64,000 nt of DNA, taken from the NCBI GenBank assembly GCA_963830385.1, contig CAWHMD010000004.1, positions 1 through 64,000 on the forward strand, in the 5' to 3' direction. How positions within the stretch are numbered: the stretch's first letter is position 1; every line of letters begins with the position of its first letter. Positions 35,312-45,041 of this stretch are shown here, piece by piece. Position numbers and translations under genes: made by a program. The notes below the pieces were generated by a model that ran no database searches, was not told the origin of the DNA, and worked only from the letters and a program-made list of their open reading frames with translations. Source of the stretch: Bog-532 sp963830385. GTDB taxonomy: Bacteria; Actinomycetota; Actinomycetes; Streptosporangiales; Streptosporangiaceae.

Positions 35312-37684
35312 TCACCGGGCCGGGCTGCCCTGCGGCCGGCGGCCGAACCGGCCGCCCACCATCTGCGTCAGCGCGCTGAGCTCCTCCAGGTGCAGCGCCC
35401 GGGCCATGACGAGGTAGAGCACGAGGCCACCGCCGCCGCCTACGACCGACACGATCAGCCCGAACAGCGGCCCGGCGTGCACCACCGAGCCGACCGTGAG
35501 ACTGATCACGAACGCGAAGATGAGGGCGGGGATCGTCGCCACGTGCATGCGTACCAGGCTGCGGGTCACCAGCCGGCCGTCCAGGCTGCCGACCTGCCGG
35601 TTCAGCAGCCGCCAGGCGATCGCCGCGCTGAACACACTGGTCACCCCGTAGACGAAGGCCATCCCGATCACCACCTGGCCGGGCGGCAGGATCGCCAGCA
35701 CGATGAAGTTCCCGATCACGGTGGCGATCATGGTCAGGAACCCGATGATGGCCGGTGTCCGGCTGTCGTGCATCGCGTAGAACACCCGCAGCAGCAGCTG
35801 GAAGATGACGAACGGCAGCAGGCCGAGCGAGAACGCGGCGAACGCCTCACCGATGTACCGTGCGCCCGCGGTGTCGGTGCTGCCGTGGGCGAACAGGACC
35901 TCACAGAGCGCGGGCCCCAGCACCGCGAGCAGCAGCGCGGCCGGCACCAGCACCACCGACGACAGCCGGATGCTGTACGAGAAGTCGTCGCTGACCTGCT
36001 GGAACCGGCCTTCGGCGGCGTTCTTGCTCATCCGCGGCAGCAGGGCGGTGGTGACCGACACGCCGATGATCGCGTACGGCAGCAGGAACAGCGCGTAGGA
36101 GTAGTTGTAGGCGGAGACGCCGGCGTCCGCGACGTGGTTGCTGGCCGAGAAGGCCACGTTGGTGGTGACCACGAACGTGATCTGGGTCGAGATGACGTAG
36201 GCGAACATCCAGATCGCCATCCGGCCGATCTCGGCCAGTTCGGTCCGGCGGAAGTCGAACCGGGGCCGCCACCGGAAGCCGACCTTGCGCATGGCCGGGA
36301 TCAGCGCCAGCGTCTGGATGATGATGCCCAGCGTGGTGCCCACGCCCAGCAGCACGATGCCGCTGCTGGTCACGTTGCCGGCGGTCCGGTTCAGGCCGAC
36401 CATGACCACGAACAGCAGGCCGACCACGATCACCACGACGTTGTTGATGATCGGGGTCCACATCGGCGCGACGAAGCTGTTCCTGGTGTTGAGGATCGCG
36501 CCCATCAGCGAGCTGAGCCCGTAGAAGAAGATCTGCGGGATGAAGAAGTAGGCGAACACCACCATGAGCTGGTGCTGGGTGCCGGTCGCGCTGGCGGCGT
36601 ACAACTCGGTCAGCAAGCCCGCGGCCACCGTGGCCACGATCGTCACCGTGCCGAGGGCGAGCACGGTGAGCGTGAACATGCGCTGGTTGTAGGCCTCGCC
36701 GCCGTCCCGGTGGTCCTTGGCCGCCTTGACCAGCAGCGGCACCACCACACTGGTCAGCACGCCGCCGATCATGACGTCGTAGACCGCGTTCGGGATCGTG
36801 TTGGCCGTGTTGTAGGAGTTGGCCAGGCTGGTGGTACCGAGCGCGAACACGAACACGAACGTGCGCAGGAAGCCGGTCACCCGGGAGATCAGGGTGCCCA
36901 GCGCCATCGACCCGGTGGTCCGGGCCAGGCTGGTGCCGGCCGGCCGTTCGGGCCGGACCGGCCGCAGTACGTCGAGGGAGGTCTCCTCGACCGGGACGTC
37001 GGCGTAGCCCTCTTCGTCGTAGTACGGGTCGGGCACGAACCGCGGCTGCGGCTGGAAGATCGAGATCGGCTGGGTCAGGTCACCCGGCGGCAGCCCGAAG
37101 CCCTGCGCCGAGGGCGGCCGGGTCCGGTCGGGTTGCGGCCGGCGGCGAGGGGGCGCGGGCGGGGCGGCCGAGGGGGCCTGGCCCGCGGCGGCGGACGGCA
37201 GCGCCCGCCCGGGCGGGGCGGCCGGGGCGCCCGACGTCGGCCGGAACGCGTCATCCCACCAGGCCCGCTCGCCCGCCTCGGGCCCGGACGGTTCGGCCGG
37301 CTCGGCGGGACGGCGCGGCGGAACGGGACGCCCGGACGGGCCGGCATTTTCCGATCCTGCCTGATACCAGCCCCCCGGCTCCGGTTCGCGGGGCGCGCTG
37401 GGCGCGGGCGGGGCGGGAGTCCCGCTCCAGGTGGTCGGGCTCCGGAAGTTTTCCGCCGGATGGAAAGAGGGCCGAGGTGGCTCGGGGTCATAGGCCGGGC
37501 CGGGGTCCGCCCGGTACGTGGGCCGCTCTGGCTCCTCGCGCCGGTCCTCTGGCCACGCAGGCGGCTCCCGGTCCTCGCGCCGGTCCTCTGGCCACGCGGG
37601 CGGCTCCCGCTCCTCGCCGTCCTCCGGCCAGGATGAGTACTGGTACGTCGGCCCGGGCTCGTCACCGGGGTACCGGTTGCTCAC
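35312..37684 (-). CDS. murJ: lipid II flippase MurJ (MviN)
   Basis: 790 residues. The first ~235 are a Pro/Glu/Arg-rich disordered tail with repeated EPPAWPEDRRE units, cytoplasmic. The MurJ/MviN domain then covers the rest with about 14 hydrophobic helices (GSMALGTLISRVTGFLRTFV at its start, LLPRMSKNAAEG, AIIGFLTMIATVIGNFIVLA). It moves lipid II across the membrane for peptidoglycan. The adjacent pseudokinase and the DUF6049 gene on the same strand are typical neighbours. It starts 57 bp after the DUF6049 stop. Confidence 0.95.
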   Translation of the reverse strand: MSNRYPGDEPGPTYQYSSWPEDGEEREPPAWPEDRREDREPPAWPEDRREEPERPTYRADPGPAYDPEPPRPSFHPAENFRSPTTWSGTPAPPAPSAPREPEPGGWYQAGSENAGPSGRPVPPRRPAEPAEPSGPEAGERAWWDDAFRPTSGAPAAPPGRALPSAAAGQAPSAAPPAPPRRRPQPDRTRPPSAQGFGLPPGDLTQPISIFQPQPRFVPDPYYDEEGYADVPVEETSLDVLRPVRPERPAGTSLARTTGSMALGTLISRVTGFLRTFVFVFALGTTSLANSYNTANTIPNAVYDVMIGGVLTSVVVPLLVKAAKDHRDGGEAYNQRMFTLTVLALGTVTIVATVAAGLLTELYAASATGTQHQLMVVFAYFFIPQIFFYGLSSLMGAILNTRNSFVAPMWTPIINNVVVIVVGLLFVVMVGLNRTAGNVTSSGIVLLGVGTTLGIIIQTLALIPAMRKVGFRWRPRFDFRRTELAEIGRMAIWMFAYVISTQITFVVTTNVAFSASNHVADAGVSAYNYSYALFLLPYAIIGVSVTTALLPRMSKNAAEGRFQQVSDDFSYSIRLSSVVLVPAALLLAVLGPALCEVLFAHGSTDTAGARYIGEAFAAFSLGLLPFVIFQLLLRVFYAMHDSRTPAIIGFLTMIATVIGNFIVLAILPPGQVVIGMAFVYGVTSVFSAAIAWRLLNRQVGSLDGRLVTRSLVRMHVATIPALIFAFVISLTVGSVVHAGPLFGLIVSVVGGGGGLVLYLVMARALHLEELSALTQMVGGRFGRRPQGSPAR

Positions 37685-37741
37685 GTCGTGCCCGCCTTCA
37701 GGGCCGGCCGGCGGCCGCCCGCGCCGGCGTGGAGCCTGCGG

Positions 37742-40138
37742 TCAGGCGTACCTGGCCGAGTCTCGTGCTCGCGCGTGGTCATCCGGGGCCTCCGGTGGGT
37801 AGCGGGAATCAGTGGCGTCGTTGCCTGCTTCGACGTTAGCGTCTCGGCCGGCCTCCGCGGGCATCCCCGGTGATCGTTTTGCCTCGTCGTCGCCCGGGCT
37901 CCCGTCACCTGGGCCGCCGTCCCCGGGGTCACCCGGAGTGTCGCGGAGGCCGCGCCGGATCGCGCGGGCGATCGCGGTCAGCACCAGCACGCCCAGCGCG
38001 GCGAAGATGATGATCAGCAGCGTGCTCCCGAACTGGGTGGACTGCACGCTCAGAGCCACCGGGCCGCCCGGCAGCGGCCGGCCGTCCTGGCCGTAGAGGC
38101 TCAGCTCCATCTTGGTGGTGCCGACCCCGCCGGAGTGGACCGAGATCTTGACCGTCTCGGTCTGGCCCGCCCCCACCGTGATGAAGCCCTTCGGCAGGTA
38201 GCCGTTGACGGTCAGGCGGCTGTTGGGCGGTTCGGTGGCCTGCAACCGGATCCGGATCGCGACCGACAGGCCGTTCTCGATCGAGACCGGCAACGACCCC
38301 GAGGACCCGACCAGGGTCGCCCGGCCCGAGTTGATGACCTGCACCTTCCGGTCGACCTGGGTCAGGTAGCCCGATACCCGTTTCAGCATGGCGGCCCCGG
38401 CGGTCTGGGCGGCCGCCCCGCCCCGCCAGGCCGACGACTCGGTGGCGGCCACGCCCGTGGTCAGCCGGGCCAGGTACCGGGCCGAGGGCTGGGCCAGGAC
38501 GCTCTTGTAGGACCGGAGGCCGGCGTCGAGCGCGCCCACCTTCTGGAGGTAGGTCCCGCTCAGCTCGCTCGGGCTGATCTGATTGTCCGGCGGCGCCTGG
38601 CGGTGGGCCTGGCCGCTGCGGGCGGCGGAGGCGGCCAGCGCCGACAGCGTGTCCGGGGACAGCCAGGGGGCCGCGGTGGTGTCGCTGAGCAGGTCGGTGG
38701 CCAGCGCGGAGGACGGATCCCAGTCCCGGGGCGGCGCTACCACCACCGAGCGAGCGGCCTGCGGGTCTTGCGCCTCGATCATCGCGGTCTCGGCCAGGAA
38801 CCGCTGACTGACCGCGAACGCGCTGCAGGCCGGCGATGACCCGGCCGCGGGCGCCGAGCCGAGCACGCTGGTCAGCGTCGAGTCGGCCAGCAGGACCTTC
38901 ATCGTCGTCCCGGCCGGGGTCGCCGTGCTGGTCACCGCGTCATCGGAGGTGGACTCGGATCCGCTGGCCGGCATCTCGCTGCTGGCCAGGATGACGGTGC
39001 TGACGCCGTTGACCGCCAGGTTGCCGAGCACGCTGGAGTCGGCCAGCCCGTCGGCCGGCCAGGCGACCGAACTCGGCCGGTAGCCGTCCCCCAGCAGCGT
39101 GCTCGCACTCGACCGGCCCTGGGTGAAGGCCGCCCGCAGGTCACTGTCGAGGCCCTGGTGGGTCAGCGCCGCCACGTCGACGTCGTCGTACGGGGTGGTG
39201 AACAGCTGGCCGCCGGCGGCGGCCGACCGCACACCCGACAACCACTGGGTGGCGGCCGCGCTGGCCGGGTGGGCCGCACCGCCGGAGCAGTCGATGCTGG
39301 CTCCCACCTGATAGGAGCGCGTCATCGTGGAGACGCTGTTCAGCAGGCCCGGGTCGACCGCCCAGGTCAGGCCGGCCTTGGACGCGTACTGCGAGCCGAC
39401 GCTGAGCAGGGTGTCCAGCCGGCCGCCGGCCGCCACGCTGATGGCCAGGCTGTTACTGGTCAGCGCGGTGCAGGCGCCCTGCTGGGGCGGGTTGATCAGG
39501 GGCCAGATCCAGGCGATCTGCAGTGGTTTGCTGACCCCGGCCGCTTTGCCGCCGGGCCAGTACGGCAGGTAGGTGCGCTCGATCCCGACGGTCGCCCCGG
39601 ATGCGTCGACCGCCTGCACGGCCAGCGGGTACACCCCGAACTGGCCGATGCCGATGGAGTGCACCGACAGCGACAGCTTCCAGGGTGCCGTGGCCCGCGG
39701 GGCCAGGGAGTTGCTGACCGGGGCCGGGGTGCCGACCGGGGTGTCGGCGTTCAGCGTGCCCTTCGTGTAGGAGGCCAGGTCGCCCCGGCTGGCCAGCGCG
39801 GACGCCGACGACCGGAGCACGACCGACACCACCGGCAGGGTGCGGCGTGAGGTGTTGGTCACCGTGCCGGAGACGGTCACCGTGCTGTTCGCCCCGGCCA
39901 CCTGCGGGCTGACCGAGTCAATGACCACCGAGGCGGCCTGCGAGCCCGCCGTTTCGGCCGCCCCGGCCGGGCGGGCCGACGTCAGCAGGCAGGCGCTGGC
40001 GGCCGCCAGGAAGGCGGCGACGAGGGCGAGGGTTACCGTCGCCCGGGCCCGGGCGCCCGGCGCGGCATGCTGACGGGGCACGCCAGGAATGTTATTGCCG
40101 TTTTCTGGGTGGAGCCGGCGTGCGCGATGATCCCGCAC
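37742..40138 (-). CDS. DUF6049 secreted/membrane-anchored protein
   Basis: About 798 residues from GTG 40138; the true start is uncertain (GTG 40081 is shorter and the frame is open to 40327, overlapping pcnA). A signal-anchor helix is near TVTLALVAAFLAAASACLL. The large outside region is Ser/Ala-rich with beta-repeat segments (VTVSGTVTNTSRRTLPVVSV; LSIRIRLQATE-like). A C-terminal helix LIIIFAALGVLVLTAIARAI precedes a charged cytoplasmic tail. Such proteins stand between murJ and pcnA in actinobacteria and are presumed to be exported wall-associated glycoproteins; function unknown. Confidence 0.82.
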   Translation of the reverse strand: MRDHRARRLHPENGNNIPGVPRQHAAPGARARATVTLALVAAFLAAASACLLTSARPAGAAETAGSQAASVVIDSVSPQVAGANSTVTVSGTVTNTSRRTLPVVSVVLRSSASALASRGDLASYTKGTLNADTPVGTPAPVSNSLAPRATAPWKLSLSVHSIGIGQFGVYPLAVQAVDASGATVGIERTYLPYWPGGKAAGVSKPLQIAWIWPLINPPQQGACTALTSNSLAISVAAGGRLDTLLSVGSQYASKAGLTWAVDPGLLNSVSTMTRSYQVGASIDCSGGAAHPASAAATQWLSGVRSAAAGGQLFTTPYDDVDVAALTHQGLDSDLRAAFTQGRSSASTLLGDGYRPSSVAWPADGLADSSVLGNLAVNGVSTVILASSEMPASGSESTSDDAVTSTATPAGTTMKVLLADSTLTSVLGSAPAAGSSPACSAFAVSQRFLAETAMIEAQDPQAARSVVVAPPRDWDPSSALATDLLSDTTAAPWLSPDTLSALAASAARSGQAHRQAPPDNQISPSELSGTYLQKVGALDAGLRSYKSVLAQPSARYLARLTTGVAATESSAWRGGAAAQTAGAAMLKRVSGYLTQVDRKVQVINSGRATLVGSSGSLPVSIENGLSVAIRIRLQATEPPNSRLTVNGYLPKGFITVGAGQTETVKISVHSGGVGTTKMELSLYGQDGRPLPGGPVALSVQSTQFGSTLLIIIFAALGVLVLTAIARAIRRGLRDTPGDPGDGGPGDGSPGDDEAKRSPGMPAEAGRDANVEAGNDATDSRYPPEAPDDHARARDSARYA

Positions 40139-40256
40139 CCCCCGGCGGCCGTTGCTGCACGTCGATTGCTCCTTTTTTCCCGGTCGGCCGCTTGGCGGCG
40201 GCCGCTTCGCGCCGGGTATCCTCAGCTTTTCCTGCCCAGAACCGTCAATACCCTCG

Positions 40257-41804
40257 ATGGCCGTGCTGAATTCCACTTCCCCCTCCCTGGTGAACCCTGT
40301 GCCCATGCTCAACGACGACCAGCGCAAAGCGGCCGCCGCCCTGTTGCGGCGGGTCTCGCCGATCGCCGACGAGCTCGGGCGCCGGTTCGCCCGCCGCGGC
40401 TACGAGCTGGCGCTGGTGGGAGGCCCGGTCCGGGACGTGTTCCTGGGCCAGGAGCCCGGGGACTTCGACCTGACCACGAACGCCCCGCCGCAGGAGATCC
40501 TCCGGATCGTGAACGGCTGGGCGGACTCGGTGTGGACGGTCGGCATCGACTTCGGCACCGTCGGCCTGCGCAAGGACGGTTCGATCCTGGAGGTCACCAC
40601 CTACCGCAGCGAGGAGTACCTGCCCCGGTCGCGTAAGCCGGTGGTGCAGTACGGCACCTCGCTGGAAGGAGACCTGCGGCGCCGGGACTTCACCGTCAAC
40701 GCGATGGCCGCGCGGCTGCCCGGCCACGAGCTGGTCGACCCGTTCGGGGGCCTGACCGCGCTGCGGGAGAAGGTGCTGCGGACCCCCGGGTCGCCGGACG
40801 AGTCGTTCTCCGACGACGCGCTCCGCATCCTGCGGGCCGCCCGGTTCGCCGCCAAGCTGGGTTTCACGGTGGCCGACGACGTCCGCGAAGCCATGGGCCG
40901 GCACGCCGGGCAGCTGCTCGAGGACGTGTCCGTCGAGCGGATCACCGACGAGCTGAGCAAGCTCATGCTGACCCCGGACCCGGCCCGCGGCATCGACCTG
41001 CTCGTGCAGACCGGCGTCGCCGGCCAGGTGCTGCCGGAGGTGCCGCAGCTGCGGCTGGAGGCCGACGAGCACTACCGGCACAAGGACGTCTACCAGCACT
41101 CGCTCACCGTGCTGCGGCAGGCCATCGGGCTGGAGGCGCGTTACGGCCTGACCGGCGACCTGGTGCTGCGGCTGGCCGCGCTGCTGCACGACATCGGCAA
41201 GCCGAAGACCCGCTCGAAGCTGCCCGACGGCCGGGTCGCCTTCCACCATCACGAGGTCGTCGGGGCCAAGATGGCCCGCAGGCGGCTGATCGCGCTCCGG
41301 TTCCCCAAGGACGTCGTGGCCGACGTCTCCGAGCTGGTCAAGCTGCACCTGCGGTTCCACGGGTACGGCGACGCGGAGTGGACCGACTCGGCGGTCCGCC
41401 GGTACGTGCGCGACGCCGGCCCGCTGCTGACCCGGCTGAACGCGCTGACCCGGGCCGACTGCACCACCAGGAACAAGGCCAAGGCGGACCGGCTGGCCCG
41501 GGCCTACGACGACCTGGAGGAGCGGATCGCGCGGCTGTCCCAGGAGGAGGAGCTGGCCAGGCTCCGGCCCGAGCTCAACGGCAACGACATCATGCGGATC
41601 CTCGGCATACCCGGCGGCCCGCTGGTCGGCCGGGCCTACAACTTCCTGCTGGAGCTGCGAATCGAGGAGGGCCTCATCGGCCCCGAGCGCGCCACTCAGG
41701 AGCTGCTGCGCTGGGCCGAGGCCGAGGGGTTGCCGGTGCCCCCCACCGACCCCGGCGAGGCCCCTGGTTCCGATGACGGGGACGAGCCGGCCGACAGCTC
41801 CTGA
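40257..41804 (+). CDS. pcnA: CCA tRNA nucleotidyltransferase
   Basis: 515 residues from ATG 40257 (MAVLNSTSPSLVNPVPMLND); the frame is open earlier, and ATG 40302 is the shortest sensible start. Class II nucleotidyltransferase core: LALVGGPVRDVFLGQEPGDF, DLTTNAPPQEIL, RRRDFTVNAMAARL. An HD hydrolase domain follows (LVLRLAALLHDIGKPKTRSK). It adds or repairs the 3' CCA of tRNAs, or may be a poly(A) polymerase in some actinobacteria. Its 3' end overlaps the convergent MFS pseudogene by 109 bp. Confidence 0.94.
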   Translation: MAVLNSTSPSLVNPVPMLNDDQRKAAAALLRRVSPIADELGRRFARRGYELALVGGPVRDVFLGQEPGDFDLTTNAPPQEILRIVNGWADSVWTVGIDFGTVGLRKDGSILEVTTYRSEEYLPRSRKPVVQYGTSLEGDLRRRDFTVNAMAARLPGHELVDPFGGLTALREKVLRTPGSPDESFSDDALRILRAARFAAKLGFTVADDVREAMGRHAGQLLEDVSVERITDELSKLMLTPDPARGIDLLVQTGVAGQVLPEVPQLRLEADEHYRHKDVYQHSLTVLRQAIGLEARYGLTGDLVLRLAALLHDIGKPKTRSKLPDGRVAFHHHEVVGAKMARRRLIALRFPKDVVADVSELVKLHLRFHGYGDAEWTDSAVRRYVRDAGPLLTRLNALTRADCTTRNKAKADRLARAYDDLEERIARLSQEEELARLRPELNGNDIMRILGIPGGPLVGRAYNFLLELRIEEGLIGPERATQELLRWAEAEGLPVPPTDPGEAPGSDDGDEPADSS

Positions 41805-43116
41805 CGGCGGTGGCCGTTGCCGTAGCGGGCGTACACCAGCGCGGCCAGCAGGTAGCCGGCCCCGGCCACCACGATCAGCGGATACGACTTGCCGTTCACC
41901 GGGATGATCAGCGCTCCCACCACGGCCCCGACGACGAAAATGCCGTTGAACATCATGTCGTACAGGGCGAACGCCCGGCCCCGGTAGGTGTCGCTGACCT
42001 GCTCCTGGATGATCGTGGTGGCCGAGATCGCGATGCCCTGACCGGTCAGCCCGAGCGCGAACCCGATGAACAGGAACGCCGGCTGCCGGAAGGTGGCCCC
42101 CGGCGCCACGGCCAGCCCGGAGACGGCCAGCAGGACCGCGATCCAGGTGTGCTTGCTCACCCGCCGGGTGATCCACGGGGAGATGACCGCCGCCAGCCCG
42201 TAGCCCACCGCGGTCACCACCACCACCAGGGTGAAGTGGCTGAGCGCGGCGTTGCCGCTGCCCCCCGGGTAGAAGTAGTTCCGGTACAGCAGGATCGACA
42301 TCAGGAACGCGATCCCGAACAGCACCCGGTACGCCCCGACGGCCCCCAGCGCTCCGGCCGGCCCGGCTGCCGCGCCAGGTACCGCACCCCGTCGGCCAGG
42401 CCGCCCAGCACGTCCCGCAGTTCCCGGGCCAGCACCCTCGGCCCGGCGCCCGGTTCGTGCCGGGGGCCCAGCGCGTCCCGGTGCATGGCCGTCGCGGACA
42501 GCCCGGCCAGCAGGTAACAGCCCGCAGCCACCAGCACGATCACCGCCGCACTGCCGTGGCCGCCCCCCAGCAGCAGCCGGATGCCGACCCCGGCCACGCC
42601 GGCCACCGTGGTCACGATGCCGCCGATCGTCGGGGCGATCGAGTTGGCCATGACCAGCTTGTCGCCCGGCACCACGTGGGGCAGGGCGGCCGACAGTGAG
42701 GCCAGGAAGAACCGGTTCACGCCGAGCGCGGCCAGCGCGCTGACGTAGAGCGGGACCCCCAGCTCGCCCGAGGCGATCAGCAGCGCCGTCACCGCGACCA
42801 GCACCGCCCGGACGAGCGCCGAGACGAGCAGGATCTGCCGCCGCGACCAGCGGTCGATGAACACCCCGGCGAACGGCCCGATGAACGAGTAGGGCAGGTA
42901 CAGCACGGCGAACGCCTCGGCCGCGGCCGCCGGGTTCGGGTAGGTGGTCGCCGAGAAGAACACGTAGGCGCCGAACCCGGCCGTGTAGATGCCGTCGCCG
43001 GCCTGCGATATCAGCCGCGTGGTGAACAGGCGGCGGAAGTCTCGCTCGCTGAGCACCGACCGCAGGTCCAGGGCGAACGAGGACCGGAGGGTACGCGCGA
43101 CGCCGGGCAGGGGCAC
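41696..43116 (-). pseudogene. MFS transporter disrupted by a frameshift
   Basis: The reverse strand from GTG 43116 reads an MFS protein (LTTRLISQAGDGIYTAGFG-like start FTTRLISQAGDGIYTAGFGA, PFAGVFIDRWSRRQILLVSA) to LADGVRYLARQPGR, then leaves the frame. The other half (LFGIAFLMSILLYRNYFYPG, TIIQEQVSDTYRGRAFALYD) is in another frame ending at 41696. Joining them needs a one-base insertion (or a two-base loss) in the GC run near 42353–42367. Total about 470 residues with 10–12 helices. A true pseudogene or a sequencing error in a G/C tract are both possible. Confidence 0.8.
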
Positions 43117-43172
43117 CTGTTCAGCCTACGGTGCCCCGGCCCGGCGCCAGATGAGTGACGGAGCCGGGTGGG

Positions 43173-44252
43173 TCAGCGCTCGACGTCGCCGCGGATGAAC
43201 TTCTCCACCAGGTCGCGGCAGACGTCGTCGCCGAACTGCTCCGGCGGCGACTTCATGAAGTACGAGGACGCCGAGGTGATCGGGCCGCCGATACCGCGGT
43301 CCTTGGCGATCTTCGCCGCCCGCAGGGCGTCGATGATCACGCCGGCCGAGTTGGGCGAGTCCCAGACCTCCAGCTTGTACTCCAGGCTGAGCGGCACGTC
43401 GCCGAAGGCCCGGCCCTCGAGCCGGACGAACGCCAGCTTGCGGTCGTCCAGCCAGGGCACGTGGTCCGACGGCCCGATGTGCACGTCCGCGCCGGCCATC
43501 TCGTGCGGGATCTGGGAGGTGACGGACTGGGTCTTCGAGATCTTCTTGGACTTGAGCCGGGTGCGCTCGAGCATGTTCTTGAAGTCCATGTTGCCGCCGA
43601 CGTTGAGCTGGTAGGTGCGCAGCAGCTCGACGCCGCGGTCCTCGAACAGCTTGGCCAGCACGCGGTGGGTGATGGTGGCCCCGACCTGCGACTTGATGTC
43701 GTCGCCGACGATCGGCACCCCGGCCTCGGTGAACTTGGCCGCCCACTCCGGGTTGGAGGCGATGAACACCGGCAGCGCGTTGACGAACCCGACACCAGCG
43801 TCGATCGCGCACTGGGCGTAGAAGCGGTCCGCCTCTTCCGAGCCGACCGGCAGATAGCTGACCATCACGTCGGCACGGGCCTCGCGCAGCGCGGCCACCA
43901 CGTCCACGGCCGGCTGGTCGGACTCGGTGATGATGTCGCGGTAGTACTCGCCCAGGCCGTCGAAGGTCGGGCCGCGCTGCACGGTCACGCCGGTCGGCGG
44001 CACGTCTGCGATCTTGATGGTGTTGTTCTCACTGGCGTTGATCGCGTCGGCCACGTCAACGCCGACCTTCTTGGCGTCCACGTCGAACGCGGCGACCACC
44101 TCGACGTCCCGCACGTGGTACGGGCCGAACCTGACGTGCATGAGCCCAGGCACCCGGCTGCTGTCGTCGGCGTCCTTGTAGTACTCCAGGCCCTGGACGA
44201 GGGAAGAAGCGCAGTTGCCCACGCCCACGATGGCCACACGTACCGAACCCAT
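43173..44252 (-). CDS. ino1: inositol-3-phosphate synthase
   Basis: 359 residues. Rossmann start VRVAIVGVGNCASSLVQGLE, then FVNALPVFIASNPEWAAKF, DDIKSQVGATITHRVLAKL and LRTYQLNVGGNMDFKNMLER, the class-typical NAD and active-site segments. It converts glucose-6-phosphate to inositol-1-phosphate for phosphatidylinositol and mycothiol. The ATG overlaps the padR stop by one base (TGATG) with AGGAG inside padR, so it is coupled to padR. Confidence 0.96.
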   Translation of the reverse strand: MGSVRVAIVGVGNCASSLVQGLEYYKDADDSSRVPGLMHVRFGPYHVRDVEVVAAFDVDAKKVGVDVADAINASENNTIKIADVPPTGVTVQRGPTFDGLGEYYRDIITESDQPAVDVVAALREARADVMVSYLPVGSEEADRFYAQCAIDAGVGFVNALPVFIASNPEWAAKFTEAGVPIVGDDIKSQVGATITHRVLAKLFEDRGVELLRTYQLNVGGNMDFKNMLERTRLKSKKISKTQSVTSQIPHEMAGADVHIGPSDHVPWLDDRKLAFVRLEGRAFGDVPLSLEYKLEVWDSPNSAGVIIDALRAAKIAKDRGIGGPITSASSYFMKSPPEQFGDDVCRDLVEKFIRGDVER

Positions 44253-44851
44253 CAGGATGACTCCTTTTTGTCCTTGCTCATGCGTTGTAGTTGCTCCTGC
44301 TGCCGCTCCGTGGCGATCAGCTCGTTCAGCCAGCGGACCTCCCGCTCGACCGATTCGAGCCCGTGCCGCTGCAGCTCGAGGGTGTAGCTGTCCACCCGTT
44401 CGCGTGTGCGGGCGAACGCCGCCCGGACGCTTTCCATCCGTTCTTCCAGCCGGCTGCGGCGGCCCTCCAGGATGCGCAGGCGGATGTCGGCGCGGGTCTG
44501 CCCGAAGAAGGCAAAATGCACACCGAATCCGTCGTCGTCCCAGGCGGCCGGGCCTGCCTCGCTGAGCAGCTCGTGCAGCCGGTCCTTACCTTCCGCGGTG
44601 AGCCGGTACACGATCCGGGAGCGGCGGCCCGCACGGGCCGGGTGCGCCGGGTCCGGGTCCGGCTGCTCCTCGGCGATGAGGCCCCGGGTCAGCAGATCCT
44701 TCAGCGCCGGGTACAGCGACCCGTACGAGAAGGCGTGGAACGCGCCCAGCACCGAGCTGAGCCGCTTGCGCAGCTCGTACCCGTGCATGGGTGACCCATC
44801 CAGGATCCCGAGTATTGCTAGCTCCAGGACGCCGGACCGCTTACCTGTCAC
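44252..44851 (-). CDS. PadR-family transcriptional repressor
   Basis: 199 residues. The winged helix is LELAILGILDGSPMHGYELR, AFSYGSLYPALKDLLTRGLI and RRSRIVYRLTAEGKDRLHEL. The C-terminal helices (RLRILEGRRSRLEERMESVR, WLNELIATERQQEQLQ) form a dimerisation arm. It is the first gene of the padR–ino1 operon, and a palindrome upstream is a likely operator, so it probably represses its own operon. Its inducer is unknown. Confidence 0.93.
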   Translation of the reverse strand: MTGKRSGVLELAILGILDGSPMHGYELRKRLSSVLGAFHAFSYGSLYPALKDLLTRGLIAEEQPDPDPAHPARAGRRSRIVYRLTAEGKDRLHELLSEAGPAAWDDDGFGVHFAFFGQTRADIRLRILEGRRSRLEERMESVRAAFARTRERVDSYTLELQRHGLESVEREVRWLNELIATERQQEQLQRMSKDKKESS

Positions 44852-44935
44852 GTACTCACCCCCGGCCTGCTGGCCAGCCCCCGCAGACTTGTTGCCGATA
44901 CTATTTTTCGATGTATCTGCCCGATGTCTCAGTTC

Positions 44936-44956
44936 GATGTATCGAGCCGATACATC
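44936..44956. promoter_or_regulatory. palindromic operator for the PadR protein
   Basis: GATGTATCG (44936–44944), AGC, CGATACATC (44948–44956): a perfect 9-bp palindrome of the ATGT…ACAT type used by PadR proteins, 85 bp upstream of padR. Half-sites GATGTATCT (44910–44918) and GATGTCTC (44923–44930) lie between it and the gene. It may also control the divergent DUF5318 gene. Confidence 0.75.
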
Positions 44957-45041
44957 AGGAGGATATAGACCGTCCCAGACTTACGCAAGAGGGCGAATCC
45001 GGGCTCGGCGTCGCCGGGGGTTCCGACGTACCCTGTCGGTC

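Noticed and set aside
35291..37636. 781-codon forward frame over murJ
   Set aside because: Shadow of murJ; His/Asp/Gln-rich nonsense.
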